Positions 54,001 to 64,000 of a stretch of DNA of 64,000 nucleotides are shown piece by piece. Every line of letters begins with the position of its first letter. Positions within the stretch are counted from its first letter, which is position 1. The stretch is from Melanocharis versteri (Eukaryota > Chordata > Aves > Passeriformes > Melanocharitidae), in contig VZTG01006788.1 in assembly GCA_013397845.1 (NCBI GenBank), forward strand, positions 248,001-312,000, in the 5' to 3' direction. The notes beneath the pieces are model-generated. The model was not told where the DNA came from and ran no database searches. It saw nothing but the letters and a program-made list of their open reading frames with translations. Position numbers and translations under genes: made by a program.

Positions 54001-56304
54001 TCTAATGTTTCAGCATTGTGCTCACGTGGACGCAGGCACTTGTGCTGCTCTGTGGATTTCTCTGTGCTCGCTGGCACTGTAACCGTGGGCCGAACTCCTC
54101 TAGCTTTTGTACACACGACGTAGCTGTTCTTTGAATGTCTTGTGTAGCCTTTGGACTAAGCAGCACCTACCTGCAGCCTGCTGAGGAGCCAAGAGCAGGA
54201 GTCAAAGAAGAAGCCGTTTCAAGAGGAAAATAAAGACGGGGGCAAAAATGGATGTGCCTAGAGACAAGAGAAAGAGAAGGTGAGGGGATAGCCGGCATGC
54301 AAGGTAAGTTGAGTCTCTTGCTCGTACCCATCCAGGTTAGGAAGGACCCAAGCAACGACAGGAAAGGTCCATGCTGCTCTTTCAGATGTTGTAGATTTGA
54401 GCATGATGTTGGGCACCTGCCCTCCTTTGCTCTTCCTGCCACCCTCGCGCCTCATCCGTACCTCAAGTGTCGGGCACTGCTGTGAATGAGCTACAGTGAC
54501 TTGTTATGGCTTGTATTTCCTAATCCAATCAGCGTGTATTATTGCATTAGCACTTGGCACTTCTCTTAAATTATGATCCTGTTAGTACAGAGTTTAATTT
54601 GTTTGAGCTACATTTATGAAACATGTAAATATACTTTCATAGAGACAGCTGCTGCTGCCAAACACAGGCTGCAAGCTCTGCAAAGAGCAGAGGAGTTTGC
54701 AGCCTCAGCTGGTAACACATCTGGCTCTGTAGAGGTGTGCAGAGTGTCTATGGATGTTGCAATGACATCATGCACTCATTCAAACACCCAAATTTAAAAT
54801 GTACACCTGGTGACCAAAGGAAAAATGCTTCAGATTCCGCAAGATACACTGGATGCTCCAACTGTAATGGCAGGTTACTCCTGCCCAATAATGGAGACTA
54901 TAACAAAGTTCTATTATGGAGAACTATTGCAGCTACTGGGTGCTCAGCAGGAACTAAACCCATACCCTGGCAGTCAGGGAGCTGCAGCCCCAGGATGCTC
55001 CTCACCAGCACTCAGGGCCCCAGGGCCTGGAGCAAAGGGAACTGCTGCTGGCTCTGCTGTTGAGGAAAAACAACATCCTCTGCCAGGGGATTTATTGCTC
55101 TGCTTCCAAGCACTACCCCAGCCATCGACATGCAGCATATTTCTTAGGTGGCTGGGGGTTATATAGGGCTTGAGGTGCTGAGTTTTAATTTTCTAATTTT
55201 GCAAGCTCTTTGTCTTTTCAAACTAGATGGCTTTCACTTTTATCCCTTCCTCTGCCCACCCATAAAACATTTCAATCCCTCAAATGTTAAATCTTGGAGA
55301 TGTGCAACTGCTGGTAACACAGGGCAGGGAAACAGTGGTGTGGGTCTGAAATGGTAGCAAAGAGCAGTCAAGAGCTCATTAATTAAAGAGGGAATGCCGA
55401 GTGTTTTTTGCATTTTTTCCTTGAATATTAAATGTTCGGTGTGGAATACTAAAGATCACTTTTTGAGACAGAAGGTAGGAAACAGTGATTGACAAGAAGG
55501 AGCAGGGATTGACCATATGGGTTTATGCCTGTATTTTCAGGGCTCTTCACTCCTGCTTGAGGTACCAGGCAACAGTAGTCTTTAAACAAACTTAGTGGGT
55601 TTGGATAACGAGCCAATTTCCAAACGAAGTCTTCCCCATCCCTCACGTGTGGGTGCATCGCAAAACGTGAAGTCAGGGCACAGAGACGTTGCTAATTTGG
55701 TAAATTGCAACAGGCAGACAGATCTGATCTGAGCAAGAGCAGAGCCCTTGGACTGTGCATTCACCCGCAGGTTTTGTATCTATTCAGAAGTTATTTCAGT
55801 AATAAGATCTGACAAAAAGTCCATTCAATAGTTACAGATCAGGCTGGGATTTATACAGCTTGGGGGAATAAAGTGCCTTATTTGATTTAGAGGGGTCTTT
55901 AACCTCAAGCAATGCCCTCTAGAGAGTAGTGCTGGATTTGGTGTATCTTCCTAGATTGTTTCTATCTTTATATTTTAACAATGCCAGGGTGGTTGTTAGT
56001 GAGATTTTTTTATGATGTCTTGTCAAATTAAGCAGAGAGCCTGGGCTTGATTTCTGCCTTTGTCAATCCCTACACAGCCGTGTGCCTGTGCAGGCTGGGT
56101 CAGGGATGCAGCAGTGGCCGCCTGCCTTCTGGCCCACTGCGCTCCAGTCAACAGGACTGGAGGCCCCATTCAGCATCATCTCCCCTCCTCCTGCCAGCAG
56201 GGCGGGGCAGGCTGGTGGCTCGGTGTGATGTGTGGCAGTGAGGGATTTCTCTGCTCGGCTGGATGCAGTGCCAGGCAGTGGTGCCATTATTTGGGGTCGC
56301 ACTG

Positions 56305-56445
56305 AGAGTAGCTCAGCTGGGCAGAGCAGGGTGCTGATAACACCAAGATTGTGGGTTCAATCCCTGTATGGGCCTTTCACTTAAGAGTTGGACTCAATGG
56401 TCCTTGTGGGTCCCTTCCAGCTCAGAATATTCTGTTATTGTGTAA
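56305..56445 (+). mobile_element. tRNA-Ile-derived SINE with CR1-type tail (TguSINE1-like)
   Basis: The head is a degenerate tRNA-Ile: A box TAGCTCAGCTGG (56309-56320), GAT anticodon in CTGATAAC, B box GGTTCAATCCC, then GTATGGGCC. It is followed directly by TTCACTTAAGAGTTGGACTC and a CR1-like 3' end containing TCCTTGTGGGTCCCTTCCAG and TATTCTGTTATTG. This head-tail composition is that of the passerine SINE family described from zebra finch (TguSINE1), mobilised by CR1 reverse transcriptase. The first bases of the tRNA head are not recognisable. It is not a functional tRNA gene. It is the best indication in the window that the host is a songbird. Confidence 0.92.
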
Positions 56446-57128
56446 TTTCTGTGCTCTTCAGGTGTTTGCCTCTTGGAGCATGGTAAACGTGGCATGTCCC
56501 ACATGTCTACAGCAAGCTGCCCTGTCTTCTTCCCCTGAAGTTAGTGGAGATTAGTTAGTGGAGTTAGCCAGTGACACGAGCAGGAACAGTTAATTCAGTG
56601 TTTTCAGTAGTTTTACCCAAGAGGATTTTAGGAAGCATTTTGGATTTAGAAAATGCTTGCTTGTTTGCACCTTATTCCCCTTGCCTTTCTCTTACACTGT
56701 GAGGTGGATTTTAGAAACCCAAGTGTTTAACATCTGAATTCTTTGATGTTATAATGGTTTTGGTGGTGCTGATGTCGGCAATCCCAGGGATATTCCAGCC
56801 AGCAAGGACAGCTCTGGTCATAAGGAACAAAGGAAAACATTTCTCGCTGTAGAAGTGAGAGTGCTCTAAGTATGTCAGATTCCTAAATTAAAAGGATTAG
56901 ACAAAACCAACAGGAATTATTTAATTATAAAACAAGTTTATTATTATTTAATAATGAAACAAGTCAAAAAACACTTTATAATGTACTAGCCAAGACCTGG
57001 TACCACCATGGACTCTCACCTCCTTCACATCACTGAGATTTGGACGGGAGGGTAACGAGCCCTTTGCAGTGGCTGAGCCCTTGGTCCAGCCATGGGGCCT
57101 GGCCGGGGCAGCACTCTGATGCAGAGGG

Positions 57129-57187
57129 AGGATGTCACACTTTGTTAGGAGGGACAGATTTGCACTCTTAGGAGGGATAGATTTGCC
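57129..57187. repeat. Local direct duplication
   Basis: The segment TTAGGAGGGA(C/T)AGATTTGC is present twice about 26 bases apart. A small tandem duplication in the last intron. Confidence 0.8.
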
Positions 57188-60100
57188 AGAAGCCTCCTGT
57201 GGCTTTCTGTTGCTCTGATGCCACAAATCAGCAATAAATCTGCCCCAGCCAGATACTAGACCAGATTTACAGCTGTTCTACGCCATGCAGTGTGGCACAG
57301 CCAGAGCCTGGGGTTGTCTTTGGCACTGTGATTTCGCCTTCTCCTGTGCACCCGAAGGGCCAGTACCAAGGTACAGGCAATCACAAACAGCTTTGCTGTA
57401 AATGCTGCATCCCAAGTGACGTGTGCCTGCATTTCCACGACACTTCTACAACCAGAGGAATTTGTTGCCTGCTGTTAAACTGCTGGGAAAAGTGAACAAG
57501 GGCCTGTTGGTGACCACACAGGATCGTGTGTTGCGGTAGATGCAGTGTTGAGTACACAGGGAGGTCTGTTAGCAAAGGACAATTCTCCTGGTGACCATAT
57601 TTGCTGTATGTTTGGAACCAGCATCCATCTGCTTTTGTGAGAAGGATCCCCACTGCCACTGGCCTTAAATTTCTTAGCTTCACCTCTGAATGAACTCTCT
57701 GTTGCTGGGTGAGATGGTCCACGTCCCTCCCCAGTGCTGCTGGGGACATGGATGTCCTGGCCAAGTAGCACTGCAGAAGCCTGTGGAGCTCTCCTGTGCA
57801 GGGACCACTCACAAGCAGTGAAGCTGCAGTGGTTGGAGTTCTTGCCTGGTGTTTGACATCTCCTGAGCCCGCCGGGCCTCCCTCCCCGGCTGAAATGCTG
57901 ATCAGGTCTGCTGCAGCTTGTGCTCTGCTGTCCTGAGCCACAGCCCCAGGCACACATGAAGAAAGGATGTTTTCAAGACCAGAGAGGAGCTCTCACTGCT
58001 GATGTTATTTTGGTCTGCCTTCAAGTTCATGGGTGATTTCTTTACCCTCTACCCCCAGAACAGCTACATTTGGGCTCTCAAGATGCTGCAAGCAACACTG
58101 CTGTGAAAATGCCACTGTACCCTGTACACCAGATACTCTACAGAAAATCAGGAACCAGCTGATGGTGAGTGAAGGAACACTTGCAGCTGTAAAACCCAGG
58201 TAGTGAGAGGTGCCAGGCCAGCCCATGGGCAGTCCCATGGCCTGGGAGATTCAGTGCAGCCCATGCACTGCCCTCCCCATCCTGTGCCACCCCGAGGAAG
58301 CCCTTTAATTGGTGCTTTGAAGAGCCTTGCTTGTTACACCTTTACTTTGCAGCTTGCTTTTCTGAAAGATTGCATCTAAAAATTCTATGGATTCTGAGCA
58401 ATGGTTCATCTGGTTTGAAGGAACAGTGTGCTGTCTGCCGAGTTCATTCACTCTCCTTGGCAGTGATTGGATTTGGGTATAACATTTATATTACATCCAT
58501 TAGAGCATAGAATGGGATGTGAATTATCCAAAGCTGTTCCAATCATCACTTAAATCTTTATGGATTGCAAGTAATAAACATAACTACAGTGTTGCTGAGA
58601 CTTCATGCCACTCAAACACCAGTTAGACAGAGCTGAAAAAAGTCTGCAGATTATTGGGTGAGATGTTCAAGTCCTAAAGTGACTTCTGTTCCCAATTCTC
58701 ACCTCTGGTGGTCACTGACTCCTTGTATCTCCTGCTGCGACTTGTGAGGACCAACCCAAACACTGGCTACAAAGGCACTGGTGTGTTTCCTGGAAAATGG
58801 CCCTTTCCTGGCAAGATCGCAATGTTCTTTTCATAAATTAACAGTGCTTTTCCAAGAAACTGCTCAGACTGCAGTCCAAGTTCGTTCAGGAAAGGATCCT
58901 GTTTACAGCACTAGCACACGGTGGCCGGTAACTGGAACCCAACTGCCAGAAGGAGCAGCCTGGCCAACTTTTGCAGTCACATGTGGGACTGTGGCCTGCT
59001 GGGCATGTGTCTTAAGCTGGTAGCAGTTAGTGATGGCAGTAGGTAGAACATCTGGTTTGGGGTTCTCTTCTTTAAATAGGTGCAGGTGAAATAATGACAA
59101 TTAACCTAAAAGGCCATTAATCGAACCAGTAAAAACCTGTTATGATTTATAATTTGAGAGGGTCAGAAGTTCTACCTTCCCACTTTTGGGACTAATAAGG
59201 ATCTACTTCTTCGATGATTAATTTACTTGTCTTCTACTTCAAGCTTGTTCTGGCTAGAAAGAGTAGAAAGAAATACTATAACACCACCAGTTTTCTCAAT
59301 GGAGATAAAATTTACTGCAACTAACCTGAAACTGGGGCTTTGGTAAGAGGAGGCAAGGCAAGAAATCCCTCAGACGGGTAAGGCTGTCTCAAAGAGAAGA
59401 GGAGAGAGCGCATGCCCTCTGAGTCATTGTGTTCCCTCTTTTCCATATTAGTTGCATGAATGGAAAATGGGTAATAATGAAATATAAATGTAATAAATGC
59501 TCTGCAAAGAGCATGTAGCAGGTCCTTCTTCTGAGAAGGGGCATCTGCATAGCAAACACTCTCAGCCTGGAAACAATGCCATATTTTGTACAGGATCAAC
59601 CTGCATGACAAAGTGCTGTAGCAATTCCTGAATTTGAGGGAGAGGTGGCCCGAATTCTTAAATTGAACCTGAAGCTTTGGGGACCCAGCTCAGGGGTAAG
59701 ATTTTAATGAGTTTGTTTTTCAAAAATCAGTTCACTCCATCAGTATCATCCTGTCATCTGGGGCCACCAGCAGCAAAGGGTGCAAAGGGCTGCTGGGTCT
59801 GGTGTCCTGCACCCAGATGGGCTGAAATACCGCAGGGAGGAGGCCCCAGGAAAAGGAGGTTCCCTTTGGGATGGTGTCATATTAAATTTGGGAAAAGACT
59901 GGCACAGCTTGTTTTCTAGCATAGCTGATGGCTGAAGAGGGGAAGATTATGCTCCCAGCACCTGGACAGGGTCTCCTAACAGGGTGGCAGAGAAACGAAA
60001 CTGAAACACCAATGAAACCCACTTCTGTCAAGGTATAAAATCATGTTTGTGGCAGCCTCTGTAAGGCCTATAAAACAGGTGGGCACTGATCTTACAGTTG

Positions 60101-62119
60101 TGCCTCTCTTAAAAAAAAAACCAACCATAGCAGATGGCTTAATTCACCTCTAAGGGCAGAACTATCCCGTATGAGGCTCCTGGTGTTGTTTCTCTAAACT
60201 CCAGTCTTCCAGTCATTTGTAGAAAAAAATCTTAGCAGGGTTTGGTAGAGCTGCCCAAGAGAACCAACCTCACAGCTTTAAGCCTGGATGATTCAGATGT
60301 ATTGGATGAAAAGCAAAAGCAAGGAAACAACAAAATCCTTCAGTTATGGGAAGGAAGAAAAACACTGCAAGTTTCTGGACAGGAAAACCATCCTGTGGAA
60401 TCCAAAATGCTGACATCCCAATCCAAATGGCCTCATCTCATTTTCTTGGCACACAGAGCACAAGAGAACATAAGCTCTCAAACCTCTGAACATTTTACTT
60501 TTATCAAAGCAACCAAACTAACAGAGAGAGGTCTGGAAACCAAACAGGGGAGATGAAAAAGAGCCCCATCATAAATCAAAGCATGGAAAAACAGTGGAAG
60601 CCACCTAGGAAAGGGCCGAGGACTTCATAGGATATCCCATACAGCCCAACAGCAGCAACATAATTAAGAAAAAAACAATTGGAAAGCACAAAAGTATCCC
60701 AAGAAAACGACAAGGAAATGGAAGTCTTTTGAGACAGAGCCCCAGAAAATGAGGAAATGATCCTCTGAGTTGGACAGTGAGAGGAGTGGTGACACAGCCT
60801 TCGCATGGGACCCAGACAAGTCATTTAGTGTCTCCATTCCTCTGCCTGTAAGGCAATTTTAAAAATCCCCCTCGGTCATGCAGAGCCAGGGCAAGCTATG
60901 AAAAATCCCCTTCCTAGACCCAGCAGCCATCACTCCTAGAAGAACCCTGCAATTCCCTCTACAACAGCCAACAGAACACTTTGCAACTTGGTGGCCTTGG
61001 GCTGGCTGGCACGGGCACGGGGCTGGCACTGCCCAAGGGACACCATTGGGACTGGCTGGGTGGGAGCTGAGGGGTGACACAGAGGATTTGTGTTCCGTGG
61101 GCACTGCTGAGCACTCAGTGAAAGATGCCAGGATCCAGGCATGGCTCTCTGCACTTCCATCAGAATCTCAGCCAAAGCCGTGACTGACTCTGGCTGTTAA
61201 ATTGAACCAGGCTAGACAGCTGCTCAGAGATGAGCAATGGGAAAATGTATCAGCAACCAGGCTCACTTTCCAATATATCTACTTATCCTGGGAATTTGGG
61301 AGTTGAGGAGTCCATCCCACACCAGCTCATACTGCATTCCTGAAGTGCTGGACCAGGGGTTGCAGAGGCATCACACCTTCTCCCACCGTAAGGTTGCTCA
61401 AATCCTGCTGCAAAGGAAGCAGCTCATGCCTTAGGAGGTTTTGGGATTTATTTCCTGGAAGCAAGCAGAATTGTTCCTTAGGACTTTGGTGAAACAAGCT
61501 GCATTTTGTGCTTCACAAATTGGTGCCTTTTCTTGCACACTGAGAGGGTGTCCTTGCTCAGGTACAAGATGCTCATCCCAGTGCCCTGCCCAGTGAAGTA
61601 GCTGAGCCAAAGGAGGCTGGGAGCTTGCTCAGGCAAATCTCCATGTCATCTGTGTGCTGGGGGGGCAGGACAGGTCAAGGCAGGGAGGGACAGGCACCAG
61701 CTGCTCTTTCATGTCTGACTTGCCTCCCCTGGTCCCTCCGTACACAACCTGACCCTCTGGTACCAGCCACCTGCTCAGCCCCTATGCCAGGCAGGATGGG
61801 GACAGCCCCAGCACCAGAGCACCCTGGCATGGTGACAGCTCCACCAGCAAAGCCTGGGCGGGCCTGAAGCAAGGAGTGACTCCTTGGCATCTGTCTGCCC
61901 ATCCCACTCAGCTCCTCGTGCTAGGACAGATGGATGGACCAAATCACCTCTCTCCTACCCAGGCTGAGGGAATGTGGTACCTCACCTGGCAAACAGGGCT
62001 GTGACAAATGATAATGAAAACCCGAGTTTAGGCAAATTCCCATCTGTTTAGTTAAGATAATTTTAGTTTACTACTTCTTCGTTTTTTCTTTTTTCTTTTT
62101 TTTTTTTGGCAGTTGTGTG

Positions 62120-62340
62120 TGCGCAATTAGCTGCAATCTTGGCTTAAAAAAAATAAAGCACCCTGATTAGCATATTAAGCCTCCTCATTTCCCAATACTG
62201 TATAATGTTGTGAAAGCTAATCTATAATGTATTGGATGTTATGCAAATTCTCAGTACTCCGCATGGGGTTTACAAAGGCATGCAAATTAAAAATAGTGTT
62301 CGGAATAGGACTGGGGGGAGGGGAAAATTTGCACAATAAA
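62120..62340. promoter_or_regulatory. Candidate regulatory block with POU/octamer-like sites
   Basis: An AT-rich stretch carrying two perfect ATGCAAAT octamers (62241-62248 and 62280-62287), one reverse-strand variant ATTAGCAT (62166-62173) and one near-octamer ATTTGCAC (62327-62334). A homeodomain-type CAATTAG is near 62124. Clustering of octamers within about 170 bases is more than I would expect by chance and resembles conserved non-coding enhancers near neural genes. No conservation data are available to me, so this is a suggestion only. Confidence 0.35.
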
Positions 62341-64000
62341 ATATGCAGGTAGGAGGAAAGGTGTTTATAACCTTCTTTCTATTGTTTGTGTATTCTCAGC
62401 TGCACAATGCTTTTCAAAGCTGAGAGATGTATTGCATAAAATCTCTCCAAATTGGATAGTTTTTAAATGAAATTTAAAATGAGAGTACTGTTCTCTGAGC
62501 AATAATTCACCCCGCTCTCTGCCGGGGCTTGTAAGGGGAAGGTAAAGGCACTGAGCTTTCACTGGCTGGATTGCAGGCATGCACGGCTGCTCGTAGCGTG
62601 TTTGTCTGGGTGTTACCAGGGGTCTTGACGCAGCCCAGCTGCCCAGGAGGGTCCATGGTGGTGGCTGTCCAGGACTTGGCCGCTCCCCGTCGGTGCAACC
62701 GAGTGGGGCAGGTGCGTTCCCTGCACCCGCGGGGTTCCCGGAGCGTGTTTTGATCCCATTAATGTTTTACAGCCCTACCTGTCGGAGGGTGCAGGCACAG
62801 CTGCAGCACAGCTGGCATTTTAGGATGCTGCTGGCTGCTGGTGGAGGAGCTCGTGCCTGCTGCCAGCACCGAGCCAGCAAACGTGGTCTGTCTCATGTGG
62901 CTTGTCACCACCACCCGTTGGCTGTGTCCAGCTGAGTGTGTCCAGCCAGCCCTGATTGATACTTAATTAGATTACATCTGCTGCTTAAAAATAGCCATTT
63001 TATAAAAATAAAATCTTGGCTGGTGTCAAACTGAGCCCTGTGCAGGCCAGAAGTGAGTGGTGCTGCCTCTGCGTGGACAGCTGGGAAGCTCTGCAGGCAG
63101 TGCTGGCAGTGCTGCCACTGGGACCAGCGGTTCTCCCCACCTGGATGGCTTTTCCCTGCTCTTGCCTCCCTGCTGGCCTGGGTGACACTAAATAGGGCCG
63201 TGTCGGAGCAGCCCGTGGAGCGTTCAGCTCAGGAGCTCTTGAATACGATCATTTTTCTCATTATACCCCACGAGCTTCCTGGGCTCGGCTGCCACCCTCC
63301 TGCCAAAGGACACGGAGCGTCTCCCAGGGCAGCACTTCCCAGCATCAGCCACCAACAGTCTCACAGCCATCTCACAGGCAGCTTCTTGGCAGATGAGGGA
63401 ACAGGGCTTTTCTTTACCAGCTACTTCTTCCAGCATCTTGCCCTGCCCCAGGCATGGCAGGGCTGAGCCATTCCTGTTGCTCAGAGTTGTGAGCCCTCCC
63501 AGTCTGGGGATGTTTCCCTAAATGCCACTGTATTTAGCTTACATTTAAGGTGTTTTGTCTAGGTCCTGCTTCTCTTTCTCCTGAGTCTCTTCTGCTCTGC
63601 AGAGAGTCGGGCGCTTTGGGCAGGAAGCAGCAAGAGGCAGGAAGCAGCAAGAGCCAGAGGTGAGGCTGGCACTGGGCAGACAGGGGCTGAGCTCCTGCGT
63701 GTCCTCTGCTGATAGCAGGCCCGAACGGACCCAAAGCAGGCTGTGCACGTGTCTGCCTGCTGTCATCCCATGCAAAGTGGCACAGCAGTGCTGAGGATAG
63801 GGACCAGCCCTGTGTGGCCGTGGAGCAGGAATCAGAGCTGTTCAAGCAGGAGCAGGAACTGAAGATGTCCCTTACACAGGGAGCCTGTCTCATGGAAACA
63901 GGCAGGAAAAAAAACAAGACATCACACAAGGAGGAAGTGGAAATGACAAAACCTAACCGAGAGCTCCTCAGGTGCTCCTTTCCCGCACAGAAGGGGCAGA

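Larger units (their letters stand above)
48857..64000 (+). other. GRIA3: GRIA3 intron after flop (partial, open to window end)
   Basis: At least 15.1 kb of non-coding sequence following the flop donor. I searched by eye for the flip cassette, the M4 helix exon and the cytoplasmic tail and found none. It contains the tRNA-Ile/CR1 SINE (56305-56445), short local duplications (51038-51094; 57129-57187; 63622-63657), an AT-rich octamer-bearing block (62120-62340), a CpG-richer patch (62580-62750) and poly-T at about 62096-62107. ORFs such as 57381-57953 (minus) and 50766-51359 have no known domain. Confidence 0.8.

Noticed and set aside
56305..56374. Possible functional tRNA-Ile gene
   Set aside because: The acceptor stem cannot be completed at the 5' side and the sequence runs straight into a CR1-like tail, so it is a SINE head and not a tRNA gene.
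57381..57953. Minus-strand ORF of 190 codons in the last intron
   Set aside because: A second overlapping minus-strand frame is equally open, composition explains the openness, and no family is recognised.

Overview
The window is vertebrate genomic DNA from a bird, most likely a passerine. The evidence is the intron-exon structure, two CR1 (chicken repeat 1) LINE fragments, and a short retroposon with a tRNA-Ile-derived head joined to a CR1-like tail. That retroposon matches my recollection of the passerine family TguSINE1. The only gene I can support is the central part of GRIA3 on the + strand, which encodes the AMPA-type glutamate receptor subunit GluA3. No prokaryotic features, CRISPR arrays, operons or complete autonomous mobile elements are visible.

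GRIA3 layout, with exons numbered by the usual 16-exon AMPA-receptor scheme: exon 5 (4464-4517), exon 6 (5948-6109), exon 7 (9668-9835), exon 8 (13040-13144), exon 9 (14440-14547), exon 10 (15713-15919), exon 11 (25557-25933), exon 12 (32807-33005), exon 13 (47936-48183) and the flop cassette (48742-48856). All ten are bounded by AG/GT splice sites. They join without a frame break into 1743 coding bases (581 codons). In order they encode the C-terminal part of the amino-terminal domain, the linker, ligand-binding half S1, M1, the M2 pore loop, M3 and ligand-binding half S2 up to the flop module. Exons 1-4 lie upstream. The flip cassette, M4 and the cytoplasmic tail were not found and presumably lie downstream.

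The end of exon 13 and the start of intron 13 form a long RNA hairpin. It places the first base of the split Arg codon (A48182) in an A.C mismatch, which is the ADAR R/G editing site. The genomic Q/R-site codon in exon 11 is CAG (Gln), as expected for GluA3.

The rest (about 97%) is intronic. Recognisable contents are an old CR1 reverse-transcriptase fragment (842-1388), a better-preserved CR1 3' end (17594-18014), a six-copy 32-bp minisatellite (39161-39352), a four-copy 20-bp repeat (35917-35993), a complete antisense solo LTR with a 5-bp target-site duplication (45462-46239), a tRNA-Ile/CR1 SINE (56305-56445) and an octamer-rich AT-rich block that may be regulatory (62120-62340). The many short ORFs in the introns show no recognisable protein family.

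I found no convincing new biological system. The points most worth checking are the remodelled loop of the R/G hairpin, the possible read-through end after flop, the absence of flip within 15 kb, and the CpG-dense patch in exon 13.
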